NCBI RefSeq assembly: GCF_039539345.1 | Contig: NZ_BAABCY010000033.1 | Coordinates: 113,803-177,802, forward strand | Source of the DNA: Snuella lapsa | GTDB lineage: Bacteria; Bacteroidota; Bacteroidia; Flavobacteriales; Flavobacteriaceae | DNA length: 64,000 nt | Reading direction: 5' to 3' | Part shown: piece by piece, positions 52,953 through 61,964 of the stretch | How the letters are laid out: each line of letters opens with the position of its first letter | Numbering within the stretch: position 1 is the stretch's first letter | The notes under the pieces: model-generated | Seen by the model: only the letters and a program-made list of their open reading frames with translations | Told to the model about the DNA's origin: nothing | Databases searched by the model: none | Translations under genes and position numbers: made by a program

Positions 52953-54398
52953 ATGAACAAAAGAGAATTTTTAAAAAGAAGTAGTTTAGGCGTTACAGGA
53001 TTAGTTTTAGTACCGTCCCTTGTTATGTGCAAAGAAAAACCTATTGTTAAAACACGTATTAGAACAGCTCATATTGGCGTTGGCGGTATGGGAAAGGCTG
53101 ATCTTGATGCCATTGCCTCTCATCCGTTGGCTGATATAGTTGCATTATGTGATGTGGATTCCAATAAGCTATCAGAAGCCAAACAGCAACACCCAAACGC
53201 AAAGGTTTTTTCAGATTACCGTGTTATGTTAAAAGAAATGGCCGACGACATAGATGCTGTAATTGTATCTACTCCCGATCATACCCATGCACCTGCATCG
53301 ATGCTTGCTATGAACATGGACAAACCCGTGTATTGCCAAAAGCCATTAACACACTATGTATCAGAAGCCAGAGCCATGAATAAACTGGCCAAAGAAAAAA
53401 ATCTGATTACGCAAATGGGCATTCAGGTACACTCTTTTTACGATTATAAGTTAGCTACGCTTTTAATTCAATCTGGGATTATAGGTAAAGTACATACTGT
53501 ACATGCATGGTCTCCAAAAAACTGGGGATATGATGGTCCAGCTCCAGAAGGTAGCGACCCCGTACCTAATACTTTAGATTGGAACCTTTGGTTAGGAACT
53601 TCTTCTGAAAGACCTTATAAAAATGGCATGTACCACCCAGGTAATTGGCGTAAAATAATGGATTACGGCTGTGGCACCCTTGGTGATATGGGAGTACATA
53701 TTTTTGACACACCATATAATGCCCTTGAATTAGACGTCCCTATGACCATTAAGAATGAATGCAGGGAGACTACAGGCTTTGGATATCCTGAAAACAATAT
53801 TGTAACCTACGAATTTCCTCAAACCAATTATACTTCAGAAACCTTAAAATGGATTTGGTACGATGGTCCCGGCGCCCCCAGAGACCATGAAGACCTAAAG
53901 TTACCAGGTATGGATGAGGCTGCAAAAACAGCGGATACATCGATCAACGAAGAGGCTTCTCTAGAAGACAAAGTGTCTCTTGAAGCCAAAACGGCCAACG
54001 AAGGTAGCTTGCCTGAGCAAGGCGCCATGTTTGTTGGTGAAAAAGGCCGCTTACTTTTACCCCATTTTATGCAACTGCCTCAGAAAATTGTTGACGGGAA
54101 GTATGTAGACATCTCTTCTGAAATTGCAGCAATCTCAGAAGCTAACAATTTGGGAGAACCAATTCGTAATTATGATTCTGAAGGGCCTAAGCACTATCAC
54201 CAGTTCATAGATGCTTGCTTGGGCAAGGACACTTGTAGCGCTCCATTTTCTTATGCCTCTAAATTAACCGAAACGATCCTTTTAGGTGTAATAGCAGGGC
54301 GTTTTCCGAACCAAACCTTACATTGGGATAGTGCAAACGCTAAATTCACTGAAGAGGAAGCCAATCAATATCTCGAAGGTACGTATCGTGACTTCTAA
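52953..54398 (+). CDS. Tat-exported Gfo/Idh/MocA-family oxidoreductase
   Basis: A 481-residue protein with an N-terminal signal (MNKREFLKRSSLGVTG) ending near a Cys (VMC), possibly lipid-anchored. NAD-binding motif HIGVGGMGKADL, then STPDHTHAPAS and VYCQKPLTHYVSEAR, the QKP variant also seen at 13017. GCGTLGDMGVHIFDTP marks the second domain. A low-complexity acidic insert (about 320-350, rich in Ala, Glu and Lys) interrupts the C-terminal domain. Last gene of its plus-strand group; a strong terminator follows. Confidence 0.87.
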   Translation: MNKREFLKRSSLGVTGLVLVPSLVMCKEKPIVKTRIRTAHIGVGGMGKADLDAIASHPLADIVALCDVDSNKLSEAKQQHPNAKVFSDYRVMLKEMADDIDAVIVSTPDHTHAPASMLAMNMDKPVYCQKPLTHYVSEARAMNKLAKEKNLITQMGIQVHSFYDYKLATLLIQSGIIGKVHTVHAWSPKNWGYDGPAPEGSDPVPNTLDWNLWLGTSSERPYKNGMYHPGNWRKIMDYGCGTLGDMGVHIFDTPYNALELDVPMTIKNECRETTGFGYPENNIVTYEFPQTNYTSETLKWIWYDGPGAPRDHEDLKLPGMDEAAKTADTSINEEASLEDKVSLEAKTANEGSLPEQGAMFVGEKGRLLLPHFMQLPQKIVDGKYVDISSEIAAISEANNLGEPIRNYDSEGPKHYHQFIDACLGKDTCSAPFSYASKLTETILLGVIAGRFPNQTLHWDSANAKFTEEEANQYLEGTYRDF

Positions 54399-54419
54399 TT
54401 AATCATTAATTGATAATTA

Positions 54420-54456
54420 AAAAGCACTTGTTAAACCATATTTAACAAGTGCTTTT
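54420..54456. terminator. bidirectional rho-independent terminator
   Basis: A 16-bp stem (AAAAGCACTTGTTAAA with its exact complement) around a 5-base loop, A-run on one side and T-run on the other. It separates the convergent Gfo/Idh/MocA and ilvA genes. Confidence 0.88.
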
Positions 54457-54482
54457 AATATATTGTAGTACAGTGTATATTA

Positions 54483-55748
54483 TCACACCAAAAACTGAAA
54501 TAAATCAGGTTTATCGTTCAAATAGTCTCCAAAAAAATTACGTTGCTTCATTTTAGTAATTAGGGGATCTAAGTCACTGGTAGATTTTAATTGAATACCT
54601 ACTACCGCAGACCCATTCTCACGATTGGTCTTTTTAGCATATTGAAAATACGTAATATCATCATTAGGCCCTAAAATATCCACTACAAACTCTCTTAAAG
54701 CGCCCGCACGTTGCGGAAATTTTATAATAAAATAGTGCTTTAAATTGGCATACAACAAGGCGCGTTCTTTTATTTCCGGTGTACGCGTAATATCATTGTT
54801 ACTGCCACTCACCACACAAACAACGTTCTTTCCTTTAATTTTTTCGGCATAAAAATCCAAAGCCGAAATACTCAAGGCTCCAGCTGGCTCTACAACAATG
54901 GCATCTTTATTATACAAATCTAAAATAGTCTGACACACTTTACCTTCTGGCACCGTAATCATATCATGCAGATATTGCTTGCATATTGGAAATGTAAGAT
55001 CCCCTACACGCTTTACTGCTGCGCCATCAATAAACTTTTCAATATAATCTAGTTCTGTATTCTTATCATTCCTTATAGACGTTAACATGGAAGGTGCCCC
55101 TTCAGGCTCTACTCCTATAATTTTGGTATCTGGCGAAAGCGCATTAAAAACAGCTGATAAACCAGCTGCCAATCCCCCGCCTCCAACAGCAACAAACACA
55201 TAATCGATGGGCTCTTGTGCCTGATCCAAAATTTCCAGCCCAATAGTAGCTTGTCCTTCAATAACTTTTTTATCATCAAATGGATGAATAAATGTTTTAT
55301 GCTGCTTTTCACAAGCATTAATTGCCAAATGGTAAGCATCATCAAAAGTATCACCTTCCAAAACAACCGTAATATAATCGCCTCCAAACATTTTGGTTTG
55401 CTCGACTTTTTGCATAGGTGTTACCGAAGGCATATAGACAACACCCTGAATTTTAAGGTGGTTACACGCAAACGCAAAACCCTGGGCATGGTTACCTGCA
55501 CTAGCACAAACCACACCGTTTTTGGACTCTTCTGGTGTTAAGGAACTAATCTTATTATAAGCCCCCCTTATCTTATAAGAGCGTACTTGCTGAAGATCTT
55601 CTCGCTTTAAAAGTATGTTGGATTGATAGTCATTTGAATATCTGAGGCTAGCCTGTAAAGGCGTAACTGCCGATACATTTTTAATTGTATCGGCAGCTAC
55701 TTGAACATCTTTGATTTCAGGAAAATACACTAATTTTTCCTCTTCCAT
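54483..55748 (-). CDS. ilvA: threonine ammonia-lyase (threonine deaminase)
   Basis: A 421-residue PLP enzyme making 2-oxobutanoate from threonine, the first step to isoleucine. The Schiff-base Lys is in RSYKIRGAYNKI near residue 58; PLP-binding loops are SAGNHAQGFA and VGGGGLAAGL. The C-terminal ACT-like domain (about 335-421: FPQRAGALREFVVDILGP) suggests allosteric control. The length matches the short single-regulatory-domain type. Last gene of the ilv operon, six bases after ilvC. Confidence 0.95.
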   Translation of the reverse strand: MEEEKLVYFPEIKDVQVAADTIKNVSAVTPLQASLRYSNDYQSNILLKREDLQQVRSYKIRGAYNKISSLTPEESKNGVVCASAGNHAQGFAFACNHLKIQGVVYMPSVTPMQKVEQTKMFGGDYITVVLEGDTFDDAYHLAINACEKQHKTFIHPFDDKKVIEGQATIGLEILDQAQEPIDYVFVAVGGGGLAAGLSAVFNALSPDTKIIGVEPEGAPSMLTSIRNDKNTELDYIEKFIDGAAVKRVGDLTFPICKQYLHDMITVPEGKVCQTILDLYNKDAIVVEPAGALSISALDFYAEKIKGKNVVCVVSGSNNDITRTPEIKERALLYANLKHYFIIKFPQRAGALREFVVDILGPNDDITYFQYAKKTNRENGSAVVGIQLKSTSDLDPLITKMKQRNFFGDYLNDKPDLFQFLV

Positions 55749-55754
55749 AACTAG

Positions 55755-57230
55755 TTAAACTATTGGTTTCATCGCTGTCATAGACGCTCTTAACACAGCA
55801 CCTACTTTTTCAACGGGATGTGCTCTTAAAGCCGCATTTACTTCAATTAGTCTTGCGTTATCAACACCTTCGCCATTATCTTTAGCATAAGCTTTACCAA
55901 TTACATCGGTATCGATTTTCTTCATAAAATCGGCCAATAACGGTTTACATGCATGATCGAACAAATAACAACCATACTCAGCTGTATCAGAGATTACGCT
56001 GTTCATTTCATATAACTTTCTTCTTGCAATGGTATTAGCAATAAGCGGTGTTTCGTGCAAGGATTCATAATATGCAGAGGCATCTATAATTCCTGATTCG
56101 GTCATAGCTTCAAATGCCAACTCAACTCCAGCTCTTACCATTGCCACCATTAACACCCCATGATCGTAGTACTCTTGCTCAGAGATTTCAACATCTCCAG
56201 CAGGTGTTTTTTCGAATGCAGTTTCAGCTGTTTCAGCTCTCCAGCCTAATAAATCTTTATCACCATTAGCCCAGTCTGCCATCATGCCACTAGAGAAACG
56301 ACCTTCCATGATATCGTCCATATGCTTTTGAAACAACGGACGCATGATACCTTTTAATTCTTCAGATAATTCAAATGCTTTAATTTTAGCTGGGTTAGAC
56401 AGACGATCCATCATATTGGTTATTCCTCCATACTTAAGCCCCTCGGTAATGGTCTCCCATCCGTATTGGATCAATTTTGAAGCATATCCAGCATCGATTC
56501 CTTTTTCAATCATTTTATCAAAACAAAGGATAGATCCTGTTTGTAACAAACCACAAAGAATTGTTTGTTCTCCCATTAAGTCTGATTTTACCTCAGCAAC
56601 GAAAGATGATGCTAAAACTCCAGCTCTATCACCTCCTGTTGCAGCAGCATAAGCTTTTGCTTGTGCCCAACCTTTTCCTTCAGGGTCATTTTCTGGGTGC
56701 ACCGCAATAAGTGTTGGAACCCCAAAACCACGCTTATACTCTTCTCTTACTTCAGATCCCGGACATTTAGGTGCTACCATAATAACCGTAAGATCCTTAC
56801 GGATTTGCATTCCTTCCTCTACGATGTTAAAACCATGAGAATATGATAAAGTTGCACCTTGTTTCATCAAAGGCATAACTGCATTAACTACATTGGTATG
56901 TTGTTTGTCTGGAGTTAAATTCAACACTAAATCGGCTGTTGGAATTAGTTCTTGATACGTTCCAACATTAAACCCATTTTCGGTTGCATTTACATAAGAA
57001 GTGCGTTTTTCTGCAATGGCTGCATCGCGTAAGGCATAAGAAATATCTAATCCCGAATCACGCATGTTTAACCCTTGGTTAAGACCTTGAGCTCCACAGC
57101 CAACAATTACTATTTTCTTACCTTTTAAAACATCTACGCCATCTTCAAATTCTGAAGACTCCATAAACCTACATTTCGATAATTGATCTAACTTATCTCT
57201 TAACGATAATGTGTTAAAATAATTTCCCAT
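55755..57230 (-). CDS. ilvC: ketol-acid reductoisomerase, long (class II) form
   Basis: A 491-residue enzyme, the length of the long E. coli-type form with a duplicated knotted domain. NADPH-binding motif VGCGAQGLNQGLNMRDSG near residue 43 and catalytic regions SYSHGFNIVEEG and KCPGSEVREEYKRGFG are present. It converts acetolactate or acetohydroxybutanoate to dihydroxy acids. It lies nine bases after ilvN and six before ilvA in the operon. Confidence 0.96.
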   Translation of the reverse strand: MGNYFNTLSLRDKLDQLSKCRFMESSEFEDGVDVLKGKKIVIVGCGAQGLNQGLNMRDSGLDISYALRDAAIAEKRTSYVNATENGFNVGTYQELIPTADLVLNLTPDKQHTNVVNAVMPLMKQGATLSYSHGFNIVEEGMQIRKDLTVIMVAPKCPGSEVREEYKRGFGVPTLIAVHPENDPEGKGWAQAKAYAAATGGDRAGVLASSFVAEVKSDLMGEQTILCGLLQTGSILCFDKMIEKGIDAGYASKLIQYGWETITEGLKYGGITNMMDRLSNPAKIKAFELSEELKGIMRPLFQKHMDDIMEGRFSSGMMADWANGDKDLLGWRAETAETAFEKTPAGDVEISEQEYYDHGVLMVAMVRAGVELAFEAMTESGIIDASAYYESLHETPLIANTIARRKLYEMNSVISDTAEYGCYLFDHACKPLLADFMKKIDTDVIGKAYAKDNGEGVDNARLIEVNAALRAHPVEKVGAVLRASMTAMKPIV

Positions 57231-57239
57231 TTTATTGTG

Positions 57240-57773
57240 TTATTGATTATTGAATGCTAAAAGCATTTCTGTTATTTTCATTTCTTCTTTGGTTACCGCA
57301 ATACGTCCAGAACGCACAAACTGCATAATTCCAAACGCATTTAATTCTTTTCTTAGAGCCTCTATTTCATGACGCCTTCCTGATTTCTCCAATACGAAAA
57401 ACTCTTTATTTACAGTAACAATTCTAGTATTACTATCCTTTATTATGTTTTGAATTTGAGGTTCCTCAAACAATAAATCTGATTTAATTTTAAACATACA
57501 AGATTCCGTAAAAATGGTCTCTTCATCCGTATGATAATATGCTCTAATAGCTTCTACTTGCTTTTCTATTTGACCTATAATTTTCTTAGCTTGAGGTTCT
57601 GTAATATTTACAACAATTACAAAGCGATTTACGCCTTCAATTTCAGATTGCGATGTTGTTAAACTTTCTATATTGATATGTCTGCGCTGAAAAATAGCTG
57701 AAATACGATTTAGTAGCCCAATATTGTTCTCGGTGTAAATTGAAATCGTAAAAGTTTTTATTTCTTCGTTCAT
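57240..57773 (-). CDS. ilvN: acetolactate synthase small (regulatory) subunit
   Basis: A 177-residue protein with an N-terminal ACT domain (FTISIYTENNIGLLNRISAIFQRRHINIESLT) and a second ACT-like domain. It binds branched-chain amino acids, usually valine, and restrains the catalytic subunit. Its gene follows ilvB after 118 bases that contain a 14-bp tandem repeat, an unusually wide gap within the operon. Confidence 0.94.
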   Translation of the reverse strand: MNEEIKTFTISIYTENNIGLLNRISAIFQRRHINIESLTTSQSEIEGVNRFVIVVNITEPQAKKIIGQIEKQVEAIRAYYHTDEETIFTESCMFKIKSDLLFEEPQIQNIIKDSNTRIVTVNKEFFVLEKSGRRHEIEALRKELNAFGIMQFVRSGRIAVTKEEMKITEMLLAFNNQ

Positions 57774-57780
57774 TTTGTTA

Positions 57781-57810
57781 AAGATGAAAGAGAAAAGATG
57801 AAAGAGAAAA
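57781..57810. repeat. 14-bp tandem repeat in the ilvB-ilvN spacer
   Basis: AAGATGAAAGAGAA occurs twice head to tail (57781-57794 and 57795-57808), followed by a partial third copy. Confidence 0.8.
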
Positions 57811-57891
57811 GATTACTTTACCACAAATCTTGATGTCTCTTTAATATTATCTCTCGTTAATATTTCTATTTTCTTTTATCTATTTCTTGAT

Positions 57892-59628
57892 TTAACTTAA
57901 GCGAATATCTGAAACCGATGCTCCAGCTGGAATCATAGGAAACACATTATCCTCTTTTTCTACACAAACCTCCAAGAAATAAGCGCTATCTGAAGCTATC
58001 ATTTCCTTAACAGCTTCTGCCAACTCTTCTCTTTTAGTTACGCGCTTAGTTCTTAAGTGATATCCTTTGGCAATCGTTATAAAATCCGGATTGGTCATTT
58101 CTGTCGAAGCATATCGCTTATCAAAAAACAACTGTTGCCATTGGCGAACCATACCTAAAAACTCATTGTTCAATACAACAATTTTAACTGGTATCTGTGT
58201 TTGGAAAATGGTACCCAATTCCTGAATATTCATCTGAAAACCTCCATCACCAATAATAGCCACTACTTCACGCTCTGGTGCTGCCATTTTAGCTCCCATT
58301 GCCGCAGGAAGTGCAAAGCCCATAGTCCCCAAACCACCTGAAGTAATATTACTTTTGGTTTTATTGAACTCCGAATAGCGGCAAGCAATCATTTGGTGTT
58401 GCCCTACATCAGAAACAATAGCTGCATTTCCTTCACTTTGCTTGTTTATTTCTTTTAGCACTTCACCCATAGTCAACCCTTCTTTGGTTGGATGAATGTC
58501 ATTCTTTATTACCTTTTCAAACTCTGTAGCATACAGCTTTTTAAATTCGTCCAACCATGCATCATGTGTGTTTTCATTTAACAAGGGCAATAAAGCCGTT
58601 AAACTTTCCTTGGAGTCACCTAAAACCGCCACATCGGTTTTTACATTCTTGTCAATCTCTGCTGGATCAATTTCAAAATGAATTACCTTGGCTTGTTTTG
58701 CATAGGTATCTAATTTACCTGTAACACGGTCGTCGAAACGCATTCCTATAGCTATAAGCACATCGCATTCGTTAGTTAACACGTTAGGTGCATAATTACC
58801 ATGCATACCTACCATACCTACATTTAATGGGTGTGATGTTGGTATTGCAGAAGCTCCCATAATGGTCCACGCCGCTGGAATACCCGCTTTTTCAATAACA
58901 GCCTTTAATTCTTCTTCGGCTTTACCAAGAATAACACCTTGTCCCCAGACAATCATAGGCTTTTTTGCAGCGTTTATAATATCGGCAGCGGCTTGAACGG
59001 TATCATTATTTAATTTTGGAATAGGATTATAACTCCTTACCCCAGTACATTTTTCATACTTAAAATCTAACTCTGAAACTTGAGCATCTTTAGTAATATC
59101 GATTAATACAGGCCCTGGGCGTCCACTTTTGGCTATATAAAATGCCTTGGCCATAATTTCTGGTATTTCAGATGCTTTAGTAATCTGATAGCTCCATTTA
59201 GTAACGGGAGTAGAGATACCTACGATATCGGTTTCCTGAAATGCATCACTTCCCAATAAATGTGAAAACACTTGTCCTGTGATACACACCAACGGTGTCG
59301 AGTCTATTTGAGCATCTGCAATTCCTGTAATTAAATTGGTAGCTCCCGGACCAGAAGTTGCCATCGCCACACCTACTCTGCCTGAAATTCTAGCAAAGCC
59401 TTGAGCAGCATGCGCAGCTCCCTGTTCATGACGTGTAAGAACATGATGAATTTGGTCTTGATATTTATAAAGGGCATCATAGACCGGCATAATAGCACCA
59501 CCTGGATATCCGTACAGTATATCAACACCTTCAGCTATTAAACATTTTACAACCGCCTCACTTCCACTAATACGTTCTGTAGTACCTTTTGAAGCTTGTT
59601 TTGATTCTAATGTCTCTGTTTCTTTCAT
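57892..59628 (-). CDS. ilvB: acetolactate synthase large (catalytic) subunit
   Basis: A 578-residue thiamine-diphosphate enzyme. The catalytic Glu is in TRHEQGAAHAAQG near residue 60; the ThDP/Mg motif GDGGFQMNIQELGT near 445 continues to NNEFLGMVRQWQ. It condenses pyruvate with pyruvate or 2-oxobutanoate. It lies 41 bases downstream of ilvD. Confidence 0.96.
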   Translation of the reverse strand: MKETETLESKQASKGTTERISGSEAVVKCLIAEGVDILYGYPGGAIMPVYDALYKYQDQIHHVLTRHEQGAAHAAQGFARISGRVGVAMATSGPGATNLITGIADAQIDSTPLVCITGQVFSHLLGSDAFQETDIVGISTPVTKWSYQITKASEIPEIMAKAFYIAKSGRPGPVLIDITKDAQVSELDFKYEKCTGVRSYNPIPKLNNDTVQAAADIINAAKKPMIVWGQGVILGKAEEELKAVIEKAGIPAAWTIMGASAIPTSHPLNVGMVGMHGNYAPNVLTNECDVLIAIGMRFDDRVTGKLDTYAKQAKVIHFEIDPAEIDKNVKTDVAVLGDSKESLTALLPLLNENTHDAWLDEFKKLYATEFEKVIKNDIHPTKEGLTMGEVLKEINKQSEGNAAIVSDVGQHQMIACRYSEFNKTKSNITSGGLGTMGFALPAAMGAKMAAPEREVVAIIGDGGFQMNIQELGTIFQTQIPVKIVVLNNEFLGMVRQWQQLFFDKRYASTEMTNPDFITIAKGYHLRTKRVTKREELAEAVKEMIASDSAYFLEVCVEKEDNVFPMIPAGASVSDIRLS

Positions 59629-59669
59629 AATCTCAACTATTATTTATGAGATTTCCGCTTTTGCGGAAA

Positions 59670-61355
59670 CTAGAATGCATCAGTAACACAACCTTTTGAA
59701 GCTGAAGCTACCGATTTAGCATATTTATATAATATTCCTTTTTTATGTTTCAATTCTGGAGCCTTCCATTGGGCTTTTCTTTCTGCTAATTCTTCATCAG
59801 ACAGTAAGACGTTTATAGAGTTGTCCTCTGCACTAATCCTAATTCTGTCTCCTGTTTTCACTATTCCAATTGCACCACCTGTTTGAGCTTCTGGCGTTAT
59901 GTGCCCCACTACAAAACCATGTGTTCCTCCAGAAAACCGCCCATCGGTTATAAGTGCTACTGATTTTCCTAATCCAGCTCCCATAATCAAGGATGTAGGT
60001 TTAAGCATTTCGGGCATACCAGGCCCACCTTTAGGCCCAACATAACGAATAACCACAACATCGCCCTTTTCTACCTCACCTTTGGATATTCCTGTATTTG
60101 CTGCTTGCTCTCCATCATACACTACCGCTTTACCTTCAAATACCAAACCTTCTTTTCCAGATATTTTTGCAACAGCACCTTCAGACGCTAAGTTTCCATA
60201 TAGAATTTGCAAATTCCCTGATGATTTTAAGGCTTTATCTGTTGGGTATATAACGTCCTGATCGTTTTCAAATTCAAGAGGTTTTACATCTTTTAAGTTC
60301 TCGGCCAATGTTTTACCAGTAACCGTTAAACAATCACCATGTAAATAACCGTTATCCAATAAATATTTCATTACTGCTGGTGTCCCTCCAATACCATGAA
60401 CGTCTTCCATTAAATATTTTCCAGACGGTTTTAAGTCGGCTATTAATGGTGTTCTATCACTTACACGTTGAAAATCTTCTAGTGTAAATTCAATATCAGC
60501 CGCATGTGCAATGGCTAAAAAGTGTAATACCGCATTGGTAGAGCCTCCTAAGGCATTTACCAAAGCAATAGCATTTTCAATGGACTTTTTAGAAATAATA
60601 TCCAACGGTTTTAAATCCAGTTCCAAAAGATTTTTTATAGCTATTGCCGTTCTTTCGGCTTCCGATAATTTATTTGGGTTTTCGGCTGGAATTGAAGAGT
60701 TATAAGGTAAAGCAAATCCCATACACTCAATAGCCGAGGCCATAGTATTTGCCGTATACATTCCGCCACAAGCTCCCGCTCCCGGAATAGCTCGTTTTAT
60801 AATTTCTCGGTATTCATCCTCATCAATTTCTCCTGCTACCTTTTGTCCTAAAGCTTCAAAAGCCGAAACTATATTGAGCTTTCGTCCTTTGTATTTCCCA
60901 GAAGCTATAGTGCCTCCGTACATCATAATGGAAGGTCTGTTTAATCGCAGCATTGCAATCACCGCCCCAGGCATATTTTTATCACATCCAACAACCGAAA
61001 CTAAGGCATCATAACTTTGAGCATTCATCACAGTCTCTATAGAATCTGCAATAATATCTCTAGACGCTAATGAATAGTTCATACCAGAAGTCCCCATAGA
61101 TATACCATCACTAACTCCAATGGTATTAAATCCTAAACCTACCATATTAGCGATCTTGCACTCAATTTTCACCTCAGCAGCCAATCCATTCAAGTGCATA
61201 TTACATGGGTTACCATCGTAACCTGTACTTGCAATGCCCACTTGAGGTTTTTGCATATCTTCATCGGTCAGTCCAACCGCATATAACATAGCCTGTGAGG
61301 CAGGTTGGGATTCATCCTGAGTTAACCTTCTACTATATTTATTAAGTTCCTTCAT
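59670..61355 (-). CDS. ilvD: dihydroxy-acid dehydratase
   Basis: A 561-residue iron-sulfur dehydratase. The three cluster-binding Cys regions are NPCNMHLN, VGCDKNMPG and GACGGMYTANTM. It makes 2-keto acids in valine and isoleucine synthesis. First structural gene of ilvDBNCA; its 300-base leader contains the peptide and terminator described at 61597-61724. Confidence 0.96.
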   Translation of the reverse strand: MKELNKYSRRLTQDESQPASQAMLYAVGLTDEDMQKPQVGIASTGYDGNPCNMHLNGLAAEVKIECKIANMVGLGFNTIGVSDGISMGTSGMNYSLASRDIIADSIETVMNAQSYDALVSVVGCDKNMPGAVIAMLRLNRPSIMMYGGTIASGKYKGRKLNIVSAFEALGQKVAGEIDEDEYREIIKRAIPGAGACGGMYTANTMASAIECMGFALPYNSSIPAENPNKLSEAERTAIAIKNLLELDLKPLDIISKKSIENAIALVNALGGSTNAVLHFLAIAHAADIEFTLEDFQRVSDRTPLIADLKPSGKYLMEDVHGIGGTPAVMKYLLDNGYLHGDCLTVTGKTLAENLKDVKPLEFENDQDVIYPTDKALKSSGNLQILYGNLASEGAVAKISGKEGLVFEGKAVVYDGEQAANTGISKGEVEKGDVVVIRYVGPKGGPGMPEMLKPTSLIMGAGLGKSVALITDGRFSGGTHGFVVGHITPEAQTGGAIGIVKTGDRIRISAEDNSINVLLSDEELAERKAQWKAPELKHKKGILYKYAKSVASASKGCVTDAF

Positions 61356-61596
61356 TTTTATTGTAGATAATTTTATGTTTTATCCTATTTGTTTTAATAT
61401 TATTTAACGTTTTAAGCTTTTTAACAGAAACTTCCTAATGCTACAAATAAGCTTCGAAATTAATTTATTAGGTTTTTAATTGCCCTATTTATTGTTTTTT
61501 AAGGTTAAACCCAGCAACACAACAAACACCGCAACTATTTGAAAAACAATAAATTAACATCGTTTTTTTATGATGTTCAAAAATGAAAAAATATTC

Positions 61597-61630
61597 AATA
61601 AAAAAAGCCTTCCGTTTACGGGAAGGCTTT
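61597..61630 (-). terminator. terminator/attenuator in the ilv leader
   Basis: On the minus strand AAAGCCTTCC pairs with GGAAGGCTTT (61621-61630 with 61604-61613), followed by seven Ts. It lies 38 bases past the leader-peptide stop and about 250 before ilvD, so transcription must read through it to reach the operon. Bases 61654-61660 (GGGATGG on the minus strand) could pair with CCTTCCC of the stem, with one mismatch, as an antiterminator. Confidence 0.75.
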
Positions 61631-61667
61631 TAAATATATTTTAAGTTTATATACCATCCCATTATCC

Positions 61668-61724
61668 TCATGAAATAATCACGATGACGATAATAGAAAT
61701 GATATTTAAAAATTGTCTTTTCAT
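61668..61724 (-). CDS. ilv operon leader peptide (attenuator control)
   Basis: ATG at 61724 to TGA at 61668 encodes 18 residues, MKRQFLNIISIIVIVIIS: seven Ile, two Val and one Leu. The density of branched-chain codons just ahead of a terminator and the ilv genes is the classical ribosome-mediated attenuator layout: stalling at Ile/Val codons when charged tRNA is scarce would favour read-through. It is too short for routine gene callers. Confidence 0.75.
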   Translation of the reverse strand: MKRQFLNIISIIVIVIIS

Positions 61725-61815
61725 TTATGAGGGAACAAATATTTACAAATAAATTTTAATAAACAATTAATTTCCGAAAAAAATAAAAATCAATTCACTT
61801 TTACTTTTATTTTTT

Positions 61816-61823
61816 TACTTTTG
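61816..61823 (+). promoter_or_regulatory. metK promoter -7 box
   Basis: TACTTTTG matches the TAnnTTTG consensus exactly. It lies 15 bases upstream of the first riboswitch helix, so the transcript would begin just before the aptamer. No clear -33 TTTG was seen. Confidence 0.65.
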
Positions 61824-61837
61824 CCCTCACAAATAAT

Positions 61838-61945
61838 AGAGGAAAGATTTGACTGATTGCAACCTCTTTATACCGAACGTGTGTCGGTATAAAATAAAAA
61901 TGCTAAAGGCAGTGTAAACTTCCTGAGACGTTATCGTCAAATCTT
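61838..61945 (+). ncRNA. SAM-II-type riboswitch with inserted hairpin, metK leader
   Basis: Helix 1: AGAGG (61838-61842) with CCTCT (61863-61867). The loop carries GATTTGACTGATTGCA, close to the SAM-II core GATTTAACCGTATTGCA. Pseudoknot: ACTG (61852-61855) with CAGT (61910-61913) and GCA (61859-61861) with TGC (61901-61903), spanning the conserved TGCTAAAG. An extra hairpin, TATACCGA with TCGGTATA (61869-61891), is inserted in the connecting loop, as in long-loop SAM-II variants. Downstream, GTCAAATCTT (61936-61945) is exactly complementary to AAGATTTGAC (61844-61853) of the ligand core, and a small GACG/CGTC hairpin (61927-61938) competes with it: a likely expression platform ending 19 bases before metK. 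Confidence 0.82.
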
Positions 61946-61964
61946 AGATTAAATTAATAGATAT

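Noticed and set aside
54345..54366. TTCACTGAA inside the Gfo/Idh/MocA gene at 52953
   Set aside because: It is within coding sequence (KFTEEE) and lacks TRNACA at the six-base spacing and a -7 box, so it is not counted as a regulon site.
57781..57810. CRISPR-like repeat
   Set aside because: Only two to three direct 14-bp units without spacers; no cas genes or array anywhere in the window.
61838..61945. SAM-I (S-box) riboswitch
   Set aside because: GCAACC and GCTAAA resemble S-box pieces, but the four-way junction is missing and the pairing fits the SAM-II pseudoknot much better.
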